Under the pieces are notes generated by a model. That model was not told where the DNA came from. It worked only from the letters and a program-made list of their open reading frames with translations, and made no database searches. Shown one piece after another: positions 1-7,435 of a stretch of 64,000 nt of DNA. Position numbers and translations under genes: made by a program. Positions within the stretch are counted from its first letter, which is position 1. Every line of letters starts with the position of its first letter. Source of the DNA: Enterococcus dispar ATCC 51266 (lineage in GTDB: Bacteria; Bacillota; Bacilli; Lactobacillales; Enterococcaceae); the NCBI RefSeq assembly GCF_000406945.1, contig NZ_KE136354.1, forward strand, positions 2,359,245-2,423,244, read 5' to 3'.

Positions 1-195
1 TTCAAAAGCATTCTTTTCTTTGTTTTCCCGTAGCTCTTTAATCTTGGCATAAAAATCAATTTCTGCTGCTTTTGCCTCCTTTCTAGTTTTGAAAGTTTTG
101 GAATAAAGTTTGTTTACGCCTATCATCTCTTGGATATCTTGTGGATAGTAAAGCCGTAAACGGTAAGTCTCATTTTCTGTTTTGCTAATTGCCAT
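1..195 (-). CDS. Integrase, N-terminal part (runs off the window)
   Basis: Reading the minus strand from the ATG at 195 gives an open frame that continues past base 1. It begins MAISKTENETYRLRLYYPQD and includes the pattern SKTFKTRKEAKAAEIDFYAK. This matches the N-terminal arm-type DNA-binding domain of tyrosine recombinases from Gram-positive integrative elements, where a short beta-sheet is followed by an 'F.tkkeA..we' helix. The catalytic domain lies outside the window. It is the terminal gene of a minus-strand set with the excisionase-like, Rep and 116-residue genes, the usual order for a small integrative element. The family call is fairly sure; activity cannot be judged. Confidence 0.7.
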   Translation of the reverse strand, partial: MAISKTENETYRLRLYYPQDIQEMIGVNKLYSKTFKTRKEAKAAEIDFYAKIKELRENKEKNAFE

Positions 196-260
196 AGCAT
201 TTCCCTCCGAATTTGCGAGCCGAAATCAAATACTATATATGGAGTATAACGATGTCGGAA

Positions 261-536
261 TTATTTTGCTAGGCTTGCAAGCCATTGATCAATGGCGATA
301 CGGTCATATCTATTTGATCCGTGGATTTGAATAAGTGGTAAGCCATCTTTAATCCAGCCATCTAACGTATTATTGGAAACCTGTAGATAGTTACAAGTTT
401 GCTTCTTATTCATATATCGGTGTTGTAGATTCTCTTGCGTTTTGATTTTTTCAATTTCTGATGTGATTAAATCAGATAGTTGAGTAGAAATGATACCCAT
501 CTGATCATCACTGAGTAAAATTTTCATTTCGGTCAT
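261..536 (-). CDS. Excisionase-like helix-turn-helix protein
   Basis: 91 residues. The C-terminal half (about 42-91) reads NKKQTCNYLQVSNNTLDGWI followed by a charged wing and 'R.IAIDQWLA'. This is the winged-helix pattern of Xis/MerR-like directionality factors: a helix opening with 'tk.qa.e.L.vs..tl..w', then a wing ending in a basic patch. The N-terminal half is a charged helix. It sits between the integrase and Rep genes, the classic xis position, with a good ribosome site (AGGAAG) before the ATG. Likely role: control of excision and/or of integrase expression. A plain DNA-binding regulator remains possible. Confidence 0.65.
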   Translation of the reverse strand: MTEMKILLSDDQMGIISTQLSDLITSEIEKIKTQENLQHRYMNKKQTCNYLQVSNNTLDGWIKDGLPLIQIHGSNRYDRIAIDQWLASLAK

Positions 537-575
537 ATTCTCACTTCCTTTGAAATTTGCGTACGGAATAATGAA

Positions 576-1421
576 TTATTTTTTTATCTTGGTATAGCGA
601 ACAATGCTTTCTTGAAAATCCATCACTTGTTCTGGAGTTCCGCTTTCGTTTATCGCACTGTAAAATATTGGACGTCTTACAAGATACTCAATGGTATAAA
701 GTACGTCTTGATTTGTGATATCAAAAGGTTGATTCACGAGTTGTTTTGTGACGCTGGGCACTTTGAGGTTGCGCGATTTGAAGAATGCCTTCTTCTTATG
801 CTCTTTCAAATCTAAGTCCTTATCGAAGTATTTACTAATATAGCGCCCACGATTTTCGATACTATCCACATCAATTTTGTTGATTTTGACAAATCCATGT
901 CCCCAGATGGTAGTAAGACGATTGACGGAGATAAAAGGAAAGTCAAACAGGATAATGTGATAATGGATGGCACCTCGTTCTTGTTTTTCCCACGTGGCAA
1001 GGTATTTTAGATGTGCTTTTTTTGTGTGATAGAGTTCGTAGTTTAGTCGTTTGATAAATTTTTTAAATTCATTATTCGCATAGGCAATGTCTTGAATGTT
1101 TTCTCTGAAAGTGAGGGTTAAAAATTTCGTCTGATTGTCAAAGTTCATATCCACGAGTCGGGCAATTTCAAATCGCATATTTTGATAGTGTTTTTGTTTT
1201 CGTTTTAAGCTGTCGTATTGTCCTTGAGCAGATAATTCATCATAGTTTTTTCTCTTGTCAGTGATGGTGTTTTCTTCTTCATAAAGCCAAGCTAATTCTT
1301 TCTTTCGTTTTGGATTGGTTTTATTTTCGTCTGCTTTTTGTTTCGGAGTAATGATTGCTTCATAATCATAAATTTCAAGGTACGTGGGAGTTTCAATGAT
1401 TTTCTGATTATAAGCCTTCAA
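576..1421 (-). CDS. HUH-type rolling-circle replication initiator (Rep)
   Basis: 281 residues with the three motifs of rolling-circle Rep endonucleases in order. Motif I is FLTLTF at about 100-105. Motif II is HYHIILF with the metal-binding H153 and H155. Motif III is RYISKYF with catalytic Y194 and K197 (YxxK). The frame opens with TTG at 1421, preceded by AAGGAGTG. The protein should nick one strand at an origin and start rolling-circle replication of the excised element, or act as a relaxase in mobilisation. With integrase and excisionase on the same strand it fits an integrative element with autonomous ssDNA-type replication. The Rep subfamily is not resolved. Confidence 0.8.
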   Translation of the reverse strand: MKAYNQKIIETPTYLEIYDYEAIITPKQKADENKTNPKRKKELAWLYEEENTITDKRKNYDELSAQGQYDSLKRKQKHYQNMRFEIARLVDMNFDNQTKFLTLTFRENIQDIAYANNEFKKFIKRLNYELYHTKKAHLKYLATWEKQERGAIHYHIILFDFPFISVNRLTTIWGHGFVKINKIDVDSIENRGRYISKYFDKDLDLKEHKKKAFFKSRNLKVPSVTKQLVNQPFDITNQDVLYTIEYLVRRPIFYSAINESGTPEQVMDFQESIVRYTKIKK

Positions 1422-1543
1422 AAATCATCACTCCTTGTTGTTTATTCAATTGTCAATGAGCCGTTTATTTTCTCTAGATGTTGTTCTATAAATCAAGTTA
1501 AGGGGAAGTCCTGCAAAGCAGTCCTTCCAGCCTATGTGTTTAT

Positions 1544-1608
1544 TGGGCGGTCTTAACGGACAGAAGCGGCTCTATGGCGCTGCCTCGCCGTTTCGTCCTA
1601 ACCACCCA
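1544..1608. repeat. Long imperfect hairpin, candidate Rep origin or oriT
   Basis: Arms TGGGCGGTCTTAACGGAC and GTCCTAACCACCCA pair with small bulges. The stem continues as GAAGCGGC against GCCGTTTC, giving about 20 pairs around a G+C-rich core (CTATGGCGCTGCCT). It lies between the Rep gene and the upstream 116-residue gene, in a 200-base gap unlike the AT-rich surroundings. Rolling-circle nick sites commonly sit in such hairpins near rep. Whether this is the double-strand origin, single-strand origin or oriT is inference. Confidence 0.4.
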
Positions 1609-1625
1609 ACAAACCCATAGGAAAA

Positions 1626-1976
1626 TTAGTTTTGCGTAGTGGGGCCTTGTTTTTTCGGAATCAAAGTTGCCGCATCTGCCGTGGCTGATAAACCATAGCT
1701 GACAAATTGACCGTTAGAGCGACCCCAAGGTGCAATCACTAAATTGGCAAATGTAACCATGGCTAAACCTTGTTGGGTAAGTTCTTCTGGAGTAATCACA
1801 GGAGTTTCAGATTTGACTTTGACACTGATTTTTTCGTATCGGAGTTTTGGTAGGATACATTCATAACTCCAACCTAAAAGTTCTCCGTCTTTTTGCCAGC
1901 GAGTAACATTGACGACTTGGTATTCTTTTTCGAGTTTTTCTTTTGGTAAGGTAAGATCGTTGATTTTAATTGGCAT
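1626..1976 (-). CDS. Small conserved-looking protein of the Rep module, function unknown
   Basis: 116 residues, soluble, no membrane segment or signal peptide, with AAGGAGGGC before its ATG. It opens MPIKINDLTLPKEKLEKEYQ and ends in a polar tail (KKQGPTTQN). I do not recognise a named domain. It is the first gene of the minus-strand module feeding Rep, excisionase and integrase, a position where small elements often carry a single-strand-binding or Rep-accessory protein. That role is only a guess from position. Confidence 0.5.
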   Translation of the reverse strand: MPIKINDLTLPKEKLEKEYQVVNVTRWQKDGELLGWSYECILPKLRYEKISVKVKSETPVITPEELTQQGLAMVTFANLVIAPWGRSNGQFVSYGLSATADAATLIPKKQGPTTQN

Positions 1977-2178
1977 AATAGCCCTCCTTAGTTATATGTT
2001 GAAGGTTTTCATAGAATGTTGGTAGCTACCTTTCTTTTCTTCCTTCGTTAATAAAAACAATCTAAATTTGCTTTTTGATACTGATTTATTCATTTTTCAT
2101 CAAAAACTTAGATAGCTATCTAGCTGATCTTCAACATTGATACAATTTGATAGGGCAATCTTTTGAAAAATATAAAAG

Positions 2179-2231
2179 AGACGTTTGAACGATTTCAGCT
2201 TTGTTATGCTGGTTCGTTCAAACGTCTTTTG
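2179..2231. terminator. Strong terminator-like hairpin
   Basis: Perfect 14-base arms AGACGTTTGAACGA / TCGTTCAAACGTCT around a 21-base loop, with a T-rich tail on the plus side and an A-rich start that also gives a T tail on the minus strand. It separates the minus-strand Rep module from the end of the Rgg gene and can act in both directions. Confidence 0.7.
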
Positions 2232-2346
2232 TTTGAGTATTTGATAATTCTTGAAAAATTAGGGTTTTCGAAAAGCTCCATGAGTATTTTAGTATCAGGA
2301 TATAGAATGATTCTCAATTTTTTTGTTAGTAGATAATTTCTGATAG

Positions 2347-3195
2347 TTAAGCAAAGCTAACAATTTCTTTTTCCAATTCGAGCACTAGATTGTCATGCCC
2401 AACTAAATTTAACAATAGCATGCCATTTTCAACTTGCTGCTTATCATTCGAACATATACCTAAACGAACTGTCGAAATTCCAATGAAATCTACTCTATTT
2501 AATTTTTTTGATAAGTTCAAGGCTTCTGTAAGAATTTCCTGACTTTCCAAGAAGTAATGATTCTGCATATAAATATAAGCAAGATTGATAAGTAAAGTAG
2601 TGTGCAATACATCAATATTTGTATAAAACTCATATTTTTGTAAAGCTTGTCTCAATTTGGGTACTAGCTCCAGGATCGTGGGGAATTCTAAATGATATAA
2701 GATTGCGTTTATCAATCGAATATCATCATAGGTCCAGATGTCTATTTTAGATAATCGATTCCAAACCAATGATACCAATTCCTTTGTTGTAGCGTCGATT
2801 TGATTAGGACAATCAGTTTCTAGTTTTGAGAGTGCAGACAGTACAAAATGAATTTCTCTAATTTTATTATCTTCTACTGTCTTTAGAAATTTTTCGCAAC
2901 GAACTTGTAAATTCCTGACTTTCTTGATTTCAGTAGTAGAAACAATAGTGTAATACTCATTGATAATGTCGTTTCTGCTGCTATGTTGAAATTCATTACA
3001 AATATATTGAAATTCATCCCAAGAAACATTTACCTGATCAAGAAGATACTGCATTGATTCAAAACTTGTATTTTGATTGTCATTTTCAATACGTGACAAT
3101 GTTGTCCTATTTATTTGATTGTGACAGACGTCCTTTTGAGACAGGCCTTTACCGGTTCGAATTGTTTTATATACTTTACCAAAATCCCATCTCAT
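2347..3195 (-). CDS. Rgg/MutR-family transcription regulator
   Basis: 282 residues from the ATG at 3195, which has GGAGG 7-8 bases upstream; a longer frame to 3258 lacks a ribosome site. Residues about 4-60 form an XRE helix-turn-helix (KTIRTGKGLSQKDVCHNQIN..LSRIE). The rest is an all-helical repeat domain with the spacing typical of Rgg/MutR peptide-sensing regulators (WDEFQYICNEF early, AYIYMQNHYFLESQEILTEAL late). Such proteins bind short exported peptides and switch adjacent genes. The divergent neighbour is a 21-codon peptide gene followed by a secreted-protein/ABC operon, which are its likely ligand and target. The family call is good; the ligand pairing is inference. Confidence 0.75.
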   Translation of the reverse strand: MRWDFGKVYKTIRTGKGLSQKDVCHNQINRTTLSRIENDNQNTSFESMQYLLDQVNVSWDEFQYICNEFQHSSRNDIINEYYTIVSTTEIKKVRNLQVRCEKFLKTVEDNKIREIHFVLSALSKLETDCPNQIDATTKELVSLVWNRLSKIDIWTYDDIRLINAILYHLEFPTILELVPKLRQALQKYEFYTNIDVLHTTLLINLAYIYMQNHYFLESQEILTEALNLSKKLNRVDFIGISTVRLGICSNDKQQVENGMLLLNLVGHDNLVLELEKEIVSFA

Positions 3196-3300
3196 AATAT
3201 TTCCTCCCTGATAATGTGTGCATCCATGCAACCAAATAATAAACTGGATAAATGCCATTGTAAAATAAATTTGTAAAAATAATTAGAGAGGAGAAAGGTA

Positions 3301-3366
3301 ATGGGTTTATTAGAAGGTATCCAGCAATTAGTTCTTTGGCTTGTAGGTGCAAGTCTGGATAATTGA
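3301..3366 (+). CDS. 21-residue hydrophobic peptide (candidate signal or leaderless bacteriocin)
   Basis: A 21-codon frame starts at the ATG at 3301 with a very good ribosome site (GAGAGGAG, 7-base spacing). The product begins MGLLEGIQQLV and ends LVGASLDN, with an LVLWLV hydrophobic core. It lies about 100 bases from the start of the divergent Rgg gene and 30 bases upstream of the secreted-protein gene. By position it could be the pheromone of the Rgg regulator. By composition it also resembles short amphipathic, leaderless secreted peptides such as phenol-soluble-modulin-like toxins. Either reading needs experiment; chance occurrence is the null, but the ribosome site argues against it. Confidence 0.5.
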   Translation: MGLLEGIQQLVLWLVGASLDN

Positions 3367-3396
3367 TGTGGCATTTTATTAAAGGAGGAAAATTAA

Positions 3397-3918
3397 ATGA
3401 AATTAAGTGGAAAGATGTTAATGGGATTAGTGATGTTGTCGGGAACTGTAATGGCTCCTCTATCGTCTCAAGCGGCTGAGAATGAAACACAAGAATGTGG
3501 AAAAACAATAGTTACTAGTAAAAATGTAGAAGTACCTCCAACTGAAATTCAAGATTTAATTACTAACTTTACTGAACAGAAAGAACAAAATATTGATCAA
3601 AAAATGCGAGCAGGTCGAACAGTAACTTTTAAACGTGGGTCCGCACTGATGTGGTCGAAAGATATAATTAGTTTTAATTACAGTGGAGGAAAAGTTACTA
3701 GTAGTAGTGGTCGACAAGAAGTGGGATGGATTTTTCCAAATATTGTTAGGAAAAATGGAATTACCCGTTATAGTACCTCTAGTTCGACACACAAATGGCG
3801 TGGAGAAAAAACTATTGGTGCTGGCGTAGTATCACCATGGGGAGACGTTACAATTTATAACTACGATTTTACTGACTATTATGGTGTCCATGGTAATGGC
3901 TCAAGTAGTTGGTATTGA
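3397..3918 (+). CDS. Secreted bacteriocin-like protein (lactococcin 972-like candidate)
   Basis: 173 residues. A clear signal peptide covers residues 1-27: basic start MKLSGK, hydrophobic core, ending SSQAA. After an acidic linker the C-terminal about 95 residues are rich in Gly, Ser, Tyr and Trp, including SGGKVTSSSGR, IGAGVV and a WGDVTIYNYDFTDYYG end. That size, signal and aromatic beta-rich tail resemble lactococcin 972-type bacteriocins, whose mature part ends in an aromatic stretch and whose genes precede an ABC exporter, as here. The similarity is one of pattern, not proven homology. It has GGAGG before ATG and is followed closely by the ABC genes. Confidence 0.5.
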   Translation: MKLSGKMLMGLVMLSGTVMAPLSSQAAENETQECGKTIVTSKNVEVPPTEIQDLITNFTEQKEQNIDQKMRAGRTVTFKRGSALMWSKDIISFNYSGGKVTSSSGRQEVGWIFPNIVRKNGITRYSTSSSTHKWRGEKTIGAGVVSPWGDVTIYNYDFTDYYGVHGNGSSSWY

Positions 3919-3937
3919 TACAGGGAGTAATGAACCT

Positions 3938-4588
3938 ATGTTGAAATTGAGTGGTTTTTCGAAGAGCTTTGGAAACAAGGCTCTTTTTCAAAATGTTTAC
4001 ATGGATTTTTATCAAAATAGAATTTACTATATTTACGGAGAAAATGGAATTGGTAAAACTACATTGTTTCGATGTATTTTAGGGCAAGAAAAATTTGAAG
4101 GGGAAATTTATAAAGCAGACTCTAATCAATTCTGTATTTTTGACGATACGCCTTTTTTTTCAAATCTGACGGGGTTAGATAATATAATTTTCTTTACTAA
4201 AAATATGAAGATAAAACATCAGATTGAAAATTTAGATGTTCAATATCTAAATAATGAATTGCTATGTAAGTCAAAAGTAGCCACCTATTCCCTAGGAGAG
4301 CGGAAAATGTTAGCATTACTACTTGCAAGATTGTTAAACTCTAAGATTCTCTTGCTTGATGAAGTGCTAAATGGACTAGATCAAAGCAATCGTGTTGTCC
4401 TTTTTAAAACGATAGAATTCCTAAAAAAGCAGGGATCACTCATTATTATGAGTGGACATGAAAAATTGTATCTAGATATTTGTAATGAAAAGCTATGGGT
4501 GAAAAATAAGACTATAGAAGTGGTACCTGATAAAAAAGTTCGGAGTTTATTTGCTAACGTAAAAGAGGGTGATTTGTTTGTTGAGTGA
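3938..4588 (+). CDS. ABC transporter ATP-binding protein
   Basis: 216 residues from the ATG at 3938, preceded by AGGGAG; a longer frame from 3881 overlaps the upstream gene and is unlikely. Walker A is GENGIGKTT, the signature region is YSLGERKMLALLLARLL, and Walker B is KILLLDEVLNGLD, followed by the switch histidine SGHEK. It is a compact single-domain ATPase of the kind that pairs with ABC-2 type exporters. It overlaps the next gene, so the two are translationally coupled. Likely role: energising export of, or immunity to, the secreted protein and peptide encoded just upstream. Confidence 0.85.
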   Translation: MLKLSGFSKSFGNKALFQNVYMDFYQNRIYYIYGENGIGKTTLFRCILGQEKFEGEIYKADSNQFCIFDDTPFFSNLTGLDNIIFFTKNMKIKHQIENLDVQYLNNELLCKSKVATYSLGERKMLALLLARLLNSKILLLDEVLNGLDQSNRVVLFKTIEFLKKQGSLIIMSGHEKLYLDICNEKLWVKNKTIEVVPDKKVRSLFANVKEGDLFVE

Positions 4589-5504
4589 ATTACACTACCA
4601 ATGGAAAGCTAGAGTTTATCTGATTTTTTTAGGAATTTCGATATTTTTAGTTGTAATGATGTATCTATCACAGAGAAACTTTTTAACTAGCAACTTGAGT
4701 AGTTTTTATCAAGCGATAGAAGATGCAAATGCAAACGGAGCAGATATTAAAGGTTTGCTAGAAGGTAGTTTTAAAATAGATCAACTGCAAAATATGGAAG
4801 TAATTAATAATCCACTAAAATACTATTTCATGTCCTATCAAGCTAGTTTAGTAGCAATGTTTCCGAAAAATGGAGTCAATCAACTATTATCATCGTCATT
4901 TTTTATCATTTTTCCGTGTATGAGTGGAGTTTATGGGGCTATTATCGCAAATGCTGAAGTAAAGTATGGAACACAAAAAGTTCATCGAACAATTATGTCG
5001 CAATGGCAAATCAATTGCTCTAAATTAATAGCCAGTGCAGTGTCTATTTTCAGTATATTATTTATTTCGATAATGGCTTTTATTATGATACAATTGTTGA
5101 CTTCTTTAACCTTTCCGATGAAAGTTGATACTATTGTGAACCTGGATAATCTCAGAAAAATTTCCTATTTAAGTAATGCTTTATATCAGATTCTGTTTAT
5201 TTTTGGAATTAGCTTACTTTATTTTATTGTTACTTTTTATTTAACTTTAGTGACAAAAAATATTTTGATAAGCATATTTGTGTTAAGCGCGTATAATTTA
5301 TTTTTACCAATTTTAGGAAGATTCGATTTTAAGAATATCGTACTCAACATTTATCTAAAAGTTTTTAATACAAATGCATCTACTTTTAATATAGCTACTG
5401 GTAGTGTTATATCTCTTACATCGTGGATAGTAATTATTCCTTTTGTTTTGTTAGTGTTCTATATCCTTATTATGGAAGTAGTACTGCTTCGCAAAGAAAA
5501 ATAA
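4569..5504 (+). CDS. ABC-2 type membrane permease, partner of the upstream ATPase
   Basis: Up to 311 residues. The start is GTG at 4569 or one of the in-frame TTGs at 4578/4581, which sit better relative to AGAGGG. About six hydrophobic segments: one near the N-terminus, a long extracellular-type stretch, then five clustered in the C-terminal 200 residues, the ABC-2 exporter layout. It overlaps the ATPase gene. No peptidase domain is seen, so it is not a leader-processing bacteriocin exporter. Export or self-protection of the secreted product at 3397 is the most economical role. Confidence 0.7.
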   Translation: MICLLSELHYQWKARVYLIFLGISIFLVVMMYLSQRNFLTSNLSSFYQAIEDANANGADIKGLLEGSFKIDQLQNMEVINNPLKYYFMSYQASLVAMFPKNGVNQLLSSSFFIIFPCMSGVYGAIIANAEVKYGTQKVHRTIMSQWQINCSKLIASAVSIFSILFISIMAFIMIQLLTSLTFPMKVDTIVNLDNLRKISYLSNALYQILFIFGISLLYFIVTFYLTLVTKNILISIFVLSAYNLFLPILGRFDFKNIVLNIYLKVFNTNASTFNIATGSVISLTSWIVIIPFVLLVFYILIMEVVLLRKEK

Positions 5505-5509
5505 AAAAT

Positions 5510-5698
5510 ATGGAAAGATGGAATGGCATGTTGTTTTTTAAAAGAAATTTGCACATATTAATGCTAGTAATAACACTTGTTTGCTTCTTCATAGCCTATC
5601 AACTTATGTTTTCTGGAATAGCGATGATTCTCTTTGTTGGTATTCCAGCCGTACTAACAGGATGGTTATTTGCAAATAAAAATTGTGCATCTGACTAA
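5510..5698 (+). CDS. Small two-helix membrane protein, possible immunity protein
   Basis: 62 residues from the ATG at 5510, five bases after the permease stop. Two hydrophobic segments (about 15-33 and 35-52) are separated by a short turn, with a basic N-terminus (MERW..FFKRN). No recognised domain. Small membrane proteins directly behind bacteriocin exporter genes are frequently self-immunity factors. Function here is inferred only from size, topology and position. Confidence 0.5.
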   Translation: MERWNGMLFFKRNLHILMLVITLVCFFIAYQLMFSGIAMILFVGIPAVLTGWLFANKNCASD

Positions 5699-5778
5699 AG
5701 AAATTTGACTAAAAAATCGGTATTGCACATGTTTCAATCATTTTTTATTCAATCTAAAAGAAAGCTGATGGAGGAGAG

Positions 5779-5991
5779 ATGTTAGAGACAGCTTCTAATT
5801 TAATAATTATTCCAATTTTAGTATGTATGTTTGTAGCTATTGATAGAGATAAGTGGATATCATGGAATAAAAATAAACGAATTTTTTTCTTTATAAGTTG
5901 GTTAGTTATGGCCGCAATTTTAATAGGTAATAATCTTTATATCTTTGTTTTAGGATCAATTATTTTATTTTTCACTGAGTTCTACTTGTAA
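5779..5991 (+). CDS. Small two-helix membrane protein, possible immunity protein
   Basis: 70 residues with a strong ribosome site (GGAGGAG) before ATG. A hydrophobic segment at about 7-22 is followed by a basic loop (DRDKWISWNKNKR) and a second hydrophobic region to the C-terminus. It is not similar at sight to the 62-residue neighbour but has the same architecture. It is part of a run of four small membrane-protein genes behind the exporter. No name can be given. Confidence 0.5.
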   Translation: MLETASNLIIIPILVCMFVAIDRDKWISWNKNKRIFFFISWLVMAAILIGNNLYIFVLGSIILFFTEFYL

Positions 5992-6212
5992 TTAATTGTT
6001 TTGATTTTAAAAATATGTAGGGACTCTTTTTGTCTAGCTTAAATAAAAAACAGATGTTGTATTGCTTGGGCAAGAATATTGTTTGACGGCGTTGGTTATT
6101 ATGAATGCCACATAATTTGTTAAACAGTAATTATGAAAAATTGGGTAAAGTTTTTTTGATTAACTCAAGGAGTGATGTTGTAGGTGACTATTTATTTAAA
6201 TAGTGAACTTTA

Positions 6213-6373
6213 GGTATTCCAACTTGGGCAATTAGCGCGCTTCTAATCGGTATTGGATGAACTCACTTAAGAAAATGCCTTATCCAAAAAATGAGATACT
6301 AGCAAAAATAGTTGTAGGATTTTATTTTATGATGCAAAAGAATGCAGGTGCTGCAAAATATTCAACTAAATAA
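6213..6373 (+). pseudogene. Broken small ORF remnant
   Basis: One frame reads GIPTWAISALLIGIG and then hits TGA near 6258. A second frame overlapping that point continues KKMPYPKNEILAKIVVGFYF and ends at a TAA at 6371-6373. Together they look like a short hydrophobic peptide gene broken by a stop and a frame change. No family is recognised. The 6000-6390 stretch otherwise carries no convincing gene. Confidence 0.25.
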
Positions 6374-6391
6374 CTAAAAGATGGTGACTTA

Positions 6392-6592
6392 TTGATGCGT
6401 TTCTTAAGACTATTTCTAAAGGAACATCCTTTCTTTAGTTTTCTAATACTCTTGGGAATATCAAATATTATTGGGATAATAATTGCTAAGCTTCGAGATG
6501 AAAAAATAAGTAAAGCAGGTATTTATACTATAATTTTTACGAGTATCTTGGGATTTATCTTAGTATACAAATCAACTAAAAGTAATAAATAG
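6392..6592 (+). CDS. Small two-helix membrane protein
   Basis: 66 residues with hydrophobic segments at about 13-32 and 43-59, a basic loop between them (AKLRDEKISKAG) and a basic C-terminal tail (KSTKSNK). The ribosome site is weak (GATGGTGA). It is the third small membrane-protein gene of the peptide cluster. Function unknown; immunity to a peptide product is a position-based guess. Confidence 0.4.
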   Translation: MMRFLRLFLKEHPFFSFLILLGISNIIGIIIAKLRDEKISKAGIYTIIFTSILGFILVYKSTKSNK

Positions 6593-6658
6593 GTGACTTG
6601 AAATATCTAGAATTCTCTTTATTGAATTTCTAGATATTTCTTTAATCCAAAAGTTACT

Positions 6659-6796
6659 TTGTTAGAAAATCGAGTTGAAATGCTAGATAACGAAATGAAA
6701 ATTTTAGTAGAACCCTAGAGGTTTAAAGGAAATGAAGAAAAAATTTCTGAGGTAATGATTCAGTATACTGAATATAAAGATGATATTGAAGAATGA
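6659..6796 (+). pseudogene. Degenerate soluble ORF with in-frame stop
   Basis: A charged, helical-looking frame (LLENRVEMLDNEMKILVEP, then after TAG NEEKISEVMIQYTEYKDD) runs in one phase with an internal TAG near 6718 and ends at a TGA. The composition is protein-like on both sides of the stop, suggesting the tail of a decayed gene. No family identified. Confidence 0.25.
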
Positions 6797-6850
6797 AAAT
6801 TAAATATATTTGCTTAATTCGTTATTTAATTATTGAGAATAGAGAGTGAT

Positions 6851-7057
6851 ATGGGATATATGAGTAAAGAATTTAAAAATAAAGTTAAAAAAATTCTATC
6901 TGTCATGATTGTAAGTGGCATTATATTAGCAGGCTTCTCAATTTATTTAATTATAAAACGGAAGTATTTAATTGGAATATTGAGTGGGTTGTTTTCGATA
7001 TGCTTTATTATTGGATGGATTTGTGTGTTAGGCGATTTAAGCCAGGATAACAAGTAG
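6851..7057 (+). CDS. Small two-helix membrane protein
   Basis: 68 residues from the ATG at 6851, preceded by AGAGAGTGAT. It has a basic N-terminal region (KEFKNKVKKIL) and hydrophobic segments at about 19-37 and 44-62. It is the fourth small membrane protein of the cluster and precedes the retron promoter by about 200 bases. Unrecognised family; may be an immunity protein or a decayed remnant of the same cassette. Confidence 0.4.
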   Translation: MGYMSKEFKNKVKKILSVMIVSGIILAGFSIYLIIKRKYLIGILSGLFSICFIIGWICVLGDLSQDNK

Positions 7058-7251
7058 AAATAAGTAGTGAAGTATTTTTTCTAAAACATTAGCGTACTGC
7101 GGGTGTCTTTTTCAGATAGTAGCTAAATGTGAATACTAGAGATCACTTTTATTTCTGTTATCAGATTCTATATGTGATGGTGTATATTTTCAAACTTATA
7201 AAAACAGCATCTGAAGATAAACTGATAAATTGTTTAGAGAATTATCAGCTA

Positions 7252-7280
7252 TTGACTTTTGATGGGGTCTCAAATAAAAT
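7252..7280 (+). promoter_or_regulatory. Promoter of the retron RNA
   Basis: TTGACT, exactly 17 bases, TAAAAT. The expected start point 7-8 bases after the -10 falls at about 7288, the first base of the a1 arm of the retron RNA. The agreement between an independently predicted start and the RNA end supports both. Confidence 0.75.
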
Positions 7281-7287
7281 TTTAATA

Positions 7288-7412
7288 GTGTGTGGCTAGA
7301 TTTTGTACTTGTGTTTCGCAAGTTTTGACAAAATTGCTAGGGAGAATAGCCTTAGTAATCCGCAATTTATGATCCTTTTTCTACGCAGTGGGCCTAATGA
7401 GTAGCCACGCAC
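7288..7412 (+). ncRNA. Retron msr-msd RNA
   Basis: About 125 bases between the promoter and the RT gene. The ends pair: a1 GTGTGTGGCTA (7288-7298) with a2 TAGCCACGCAC (7402-7412), 11 pairs including one G-U. Just inside a1 lies a G (7299), a candidate branching guanosine. The msr part has a long hairpin at 7300-7334 (ATTTTGT ACTTGTG, TTT loop, CGCAAGT, bulge, ACAAAAT) and a small one at 7336-7350 (GCTA..TAGC). The msd part (about 7351-7401) forms only an imperfect stem (CTTAGTA with TAATGAG). Length and layout match Ec67-type retrons. The exact branch point and the ends of the cDNA cannot be fixed by eye. Confidence 0.75.
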
Positions 7413-7435
7413 GATTCTTTTTGTAGGAGGATACT

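Noticed and set aside
3176-3508. Overlapping minus-strand frames upstream of Rgg
   Set aside because: They lie over the peptide gene and its promoter, lack ribosome sites and have poor composition; the Rgg start at 3195 is well supported.
3397-3918. Firm assignment as lactococcin 972
   Set aside because: Signal peptide, aromatic tail and ABC neighbours fit, but I could not confirm the family's conserved positions by eye.
7058-7251. Further gene upstream of the retron
   Set aside because: No frame with a start and ribosome site; it appears to be non-coding leader before the retron promoter.
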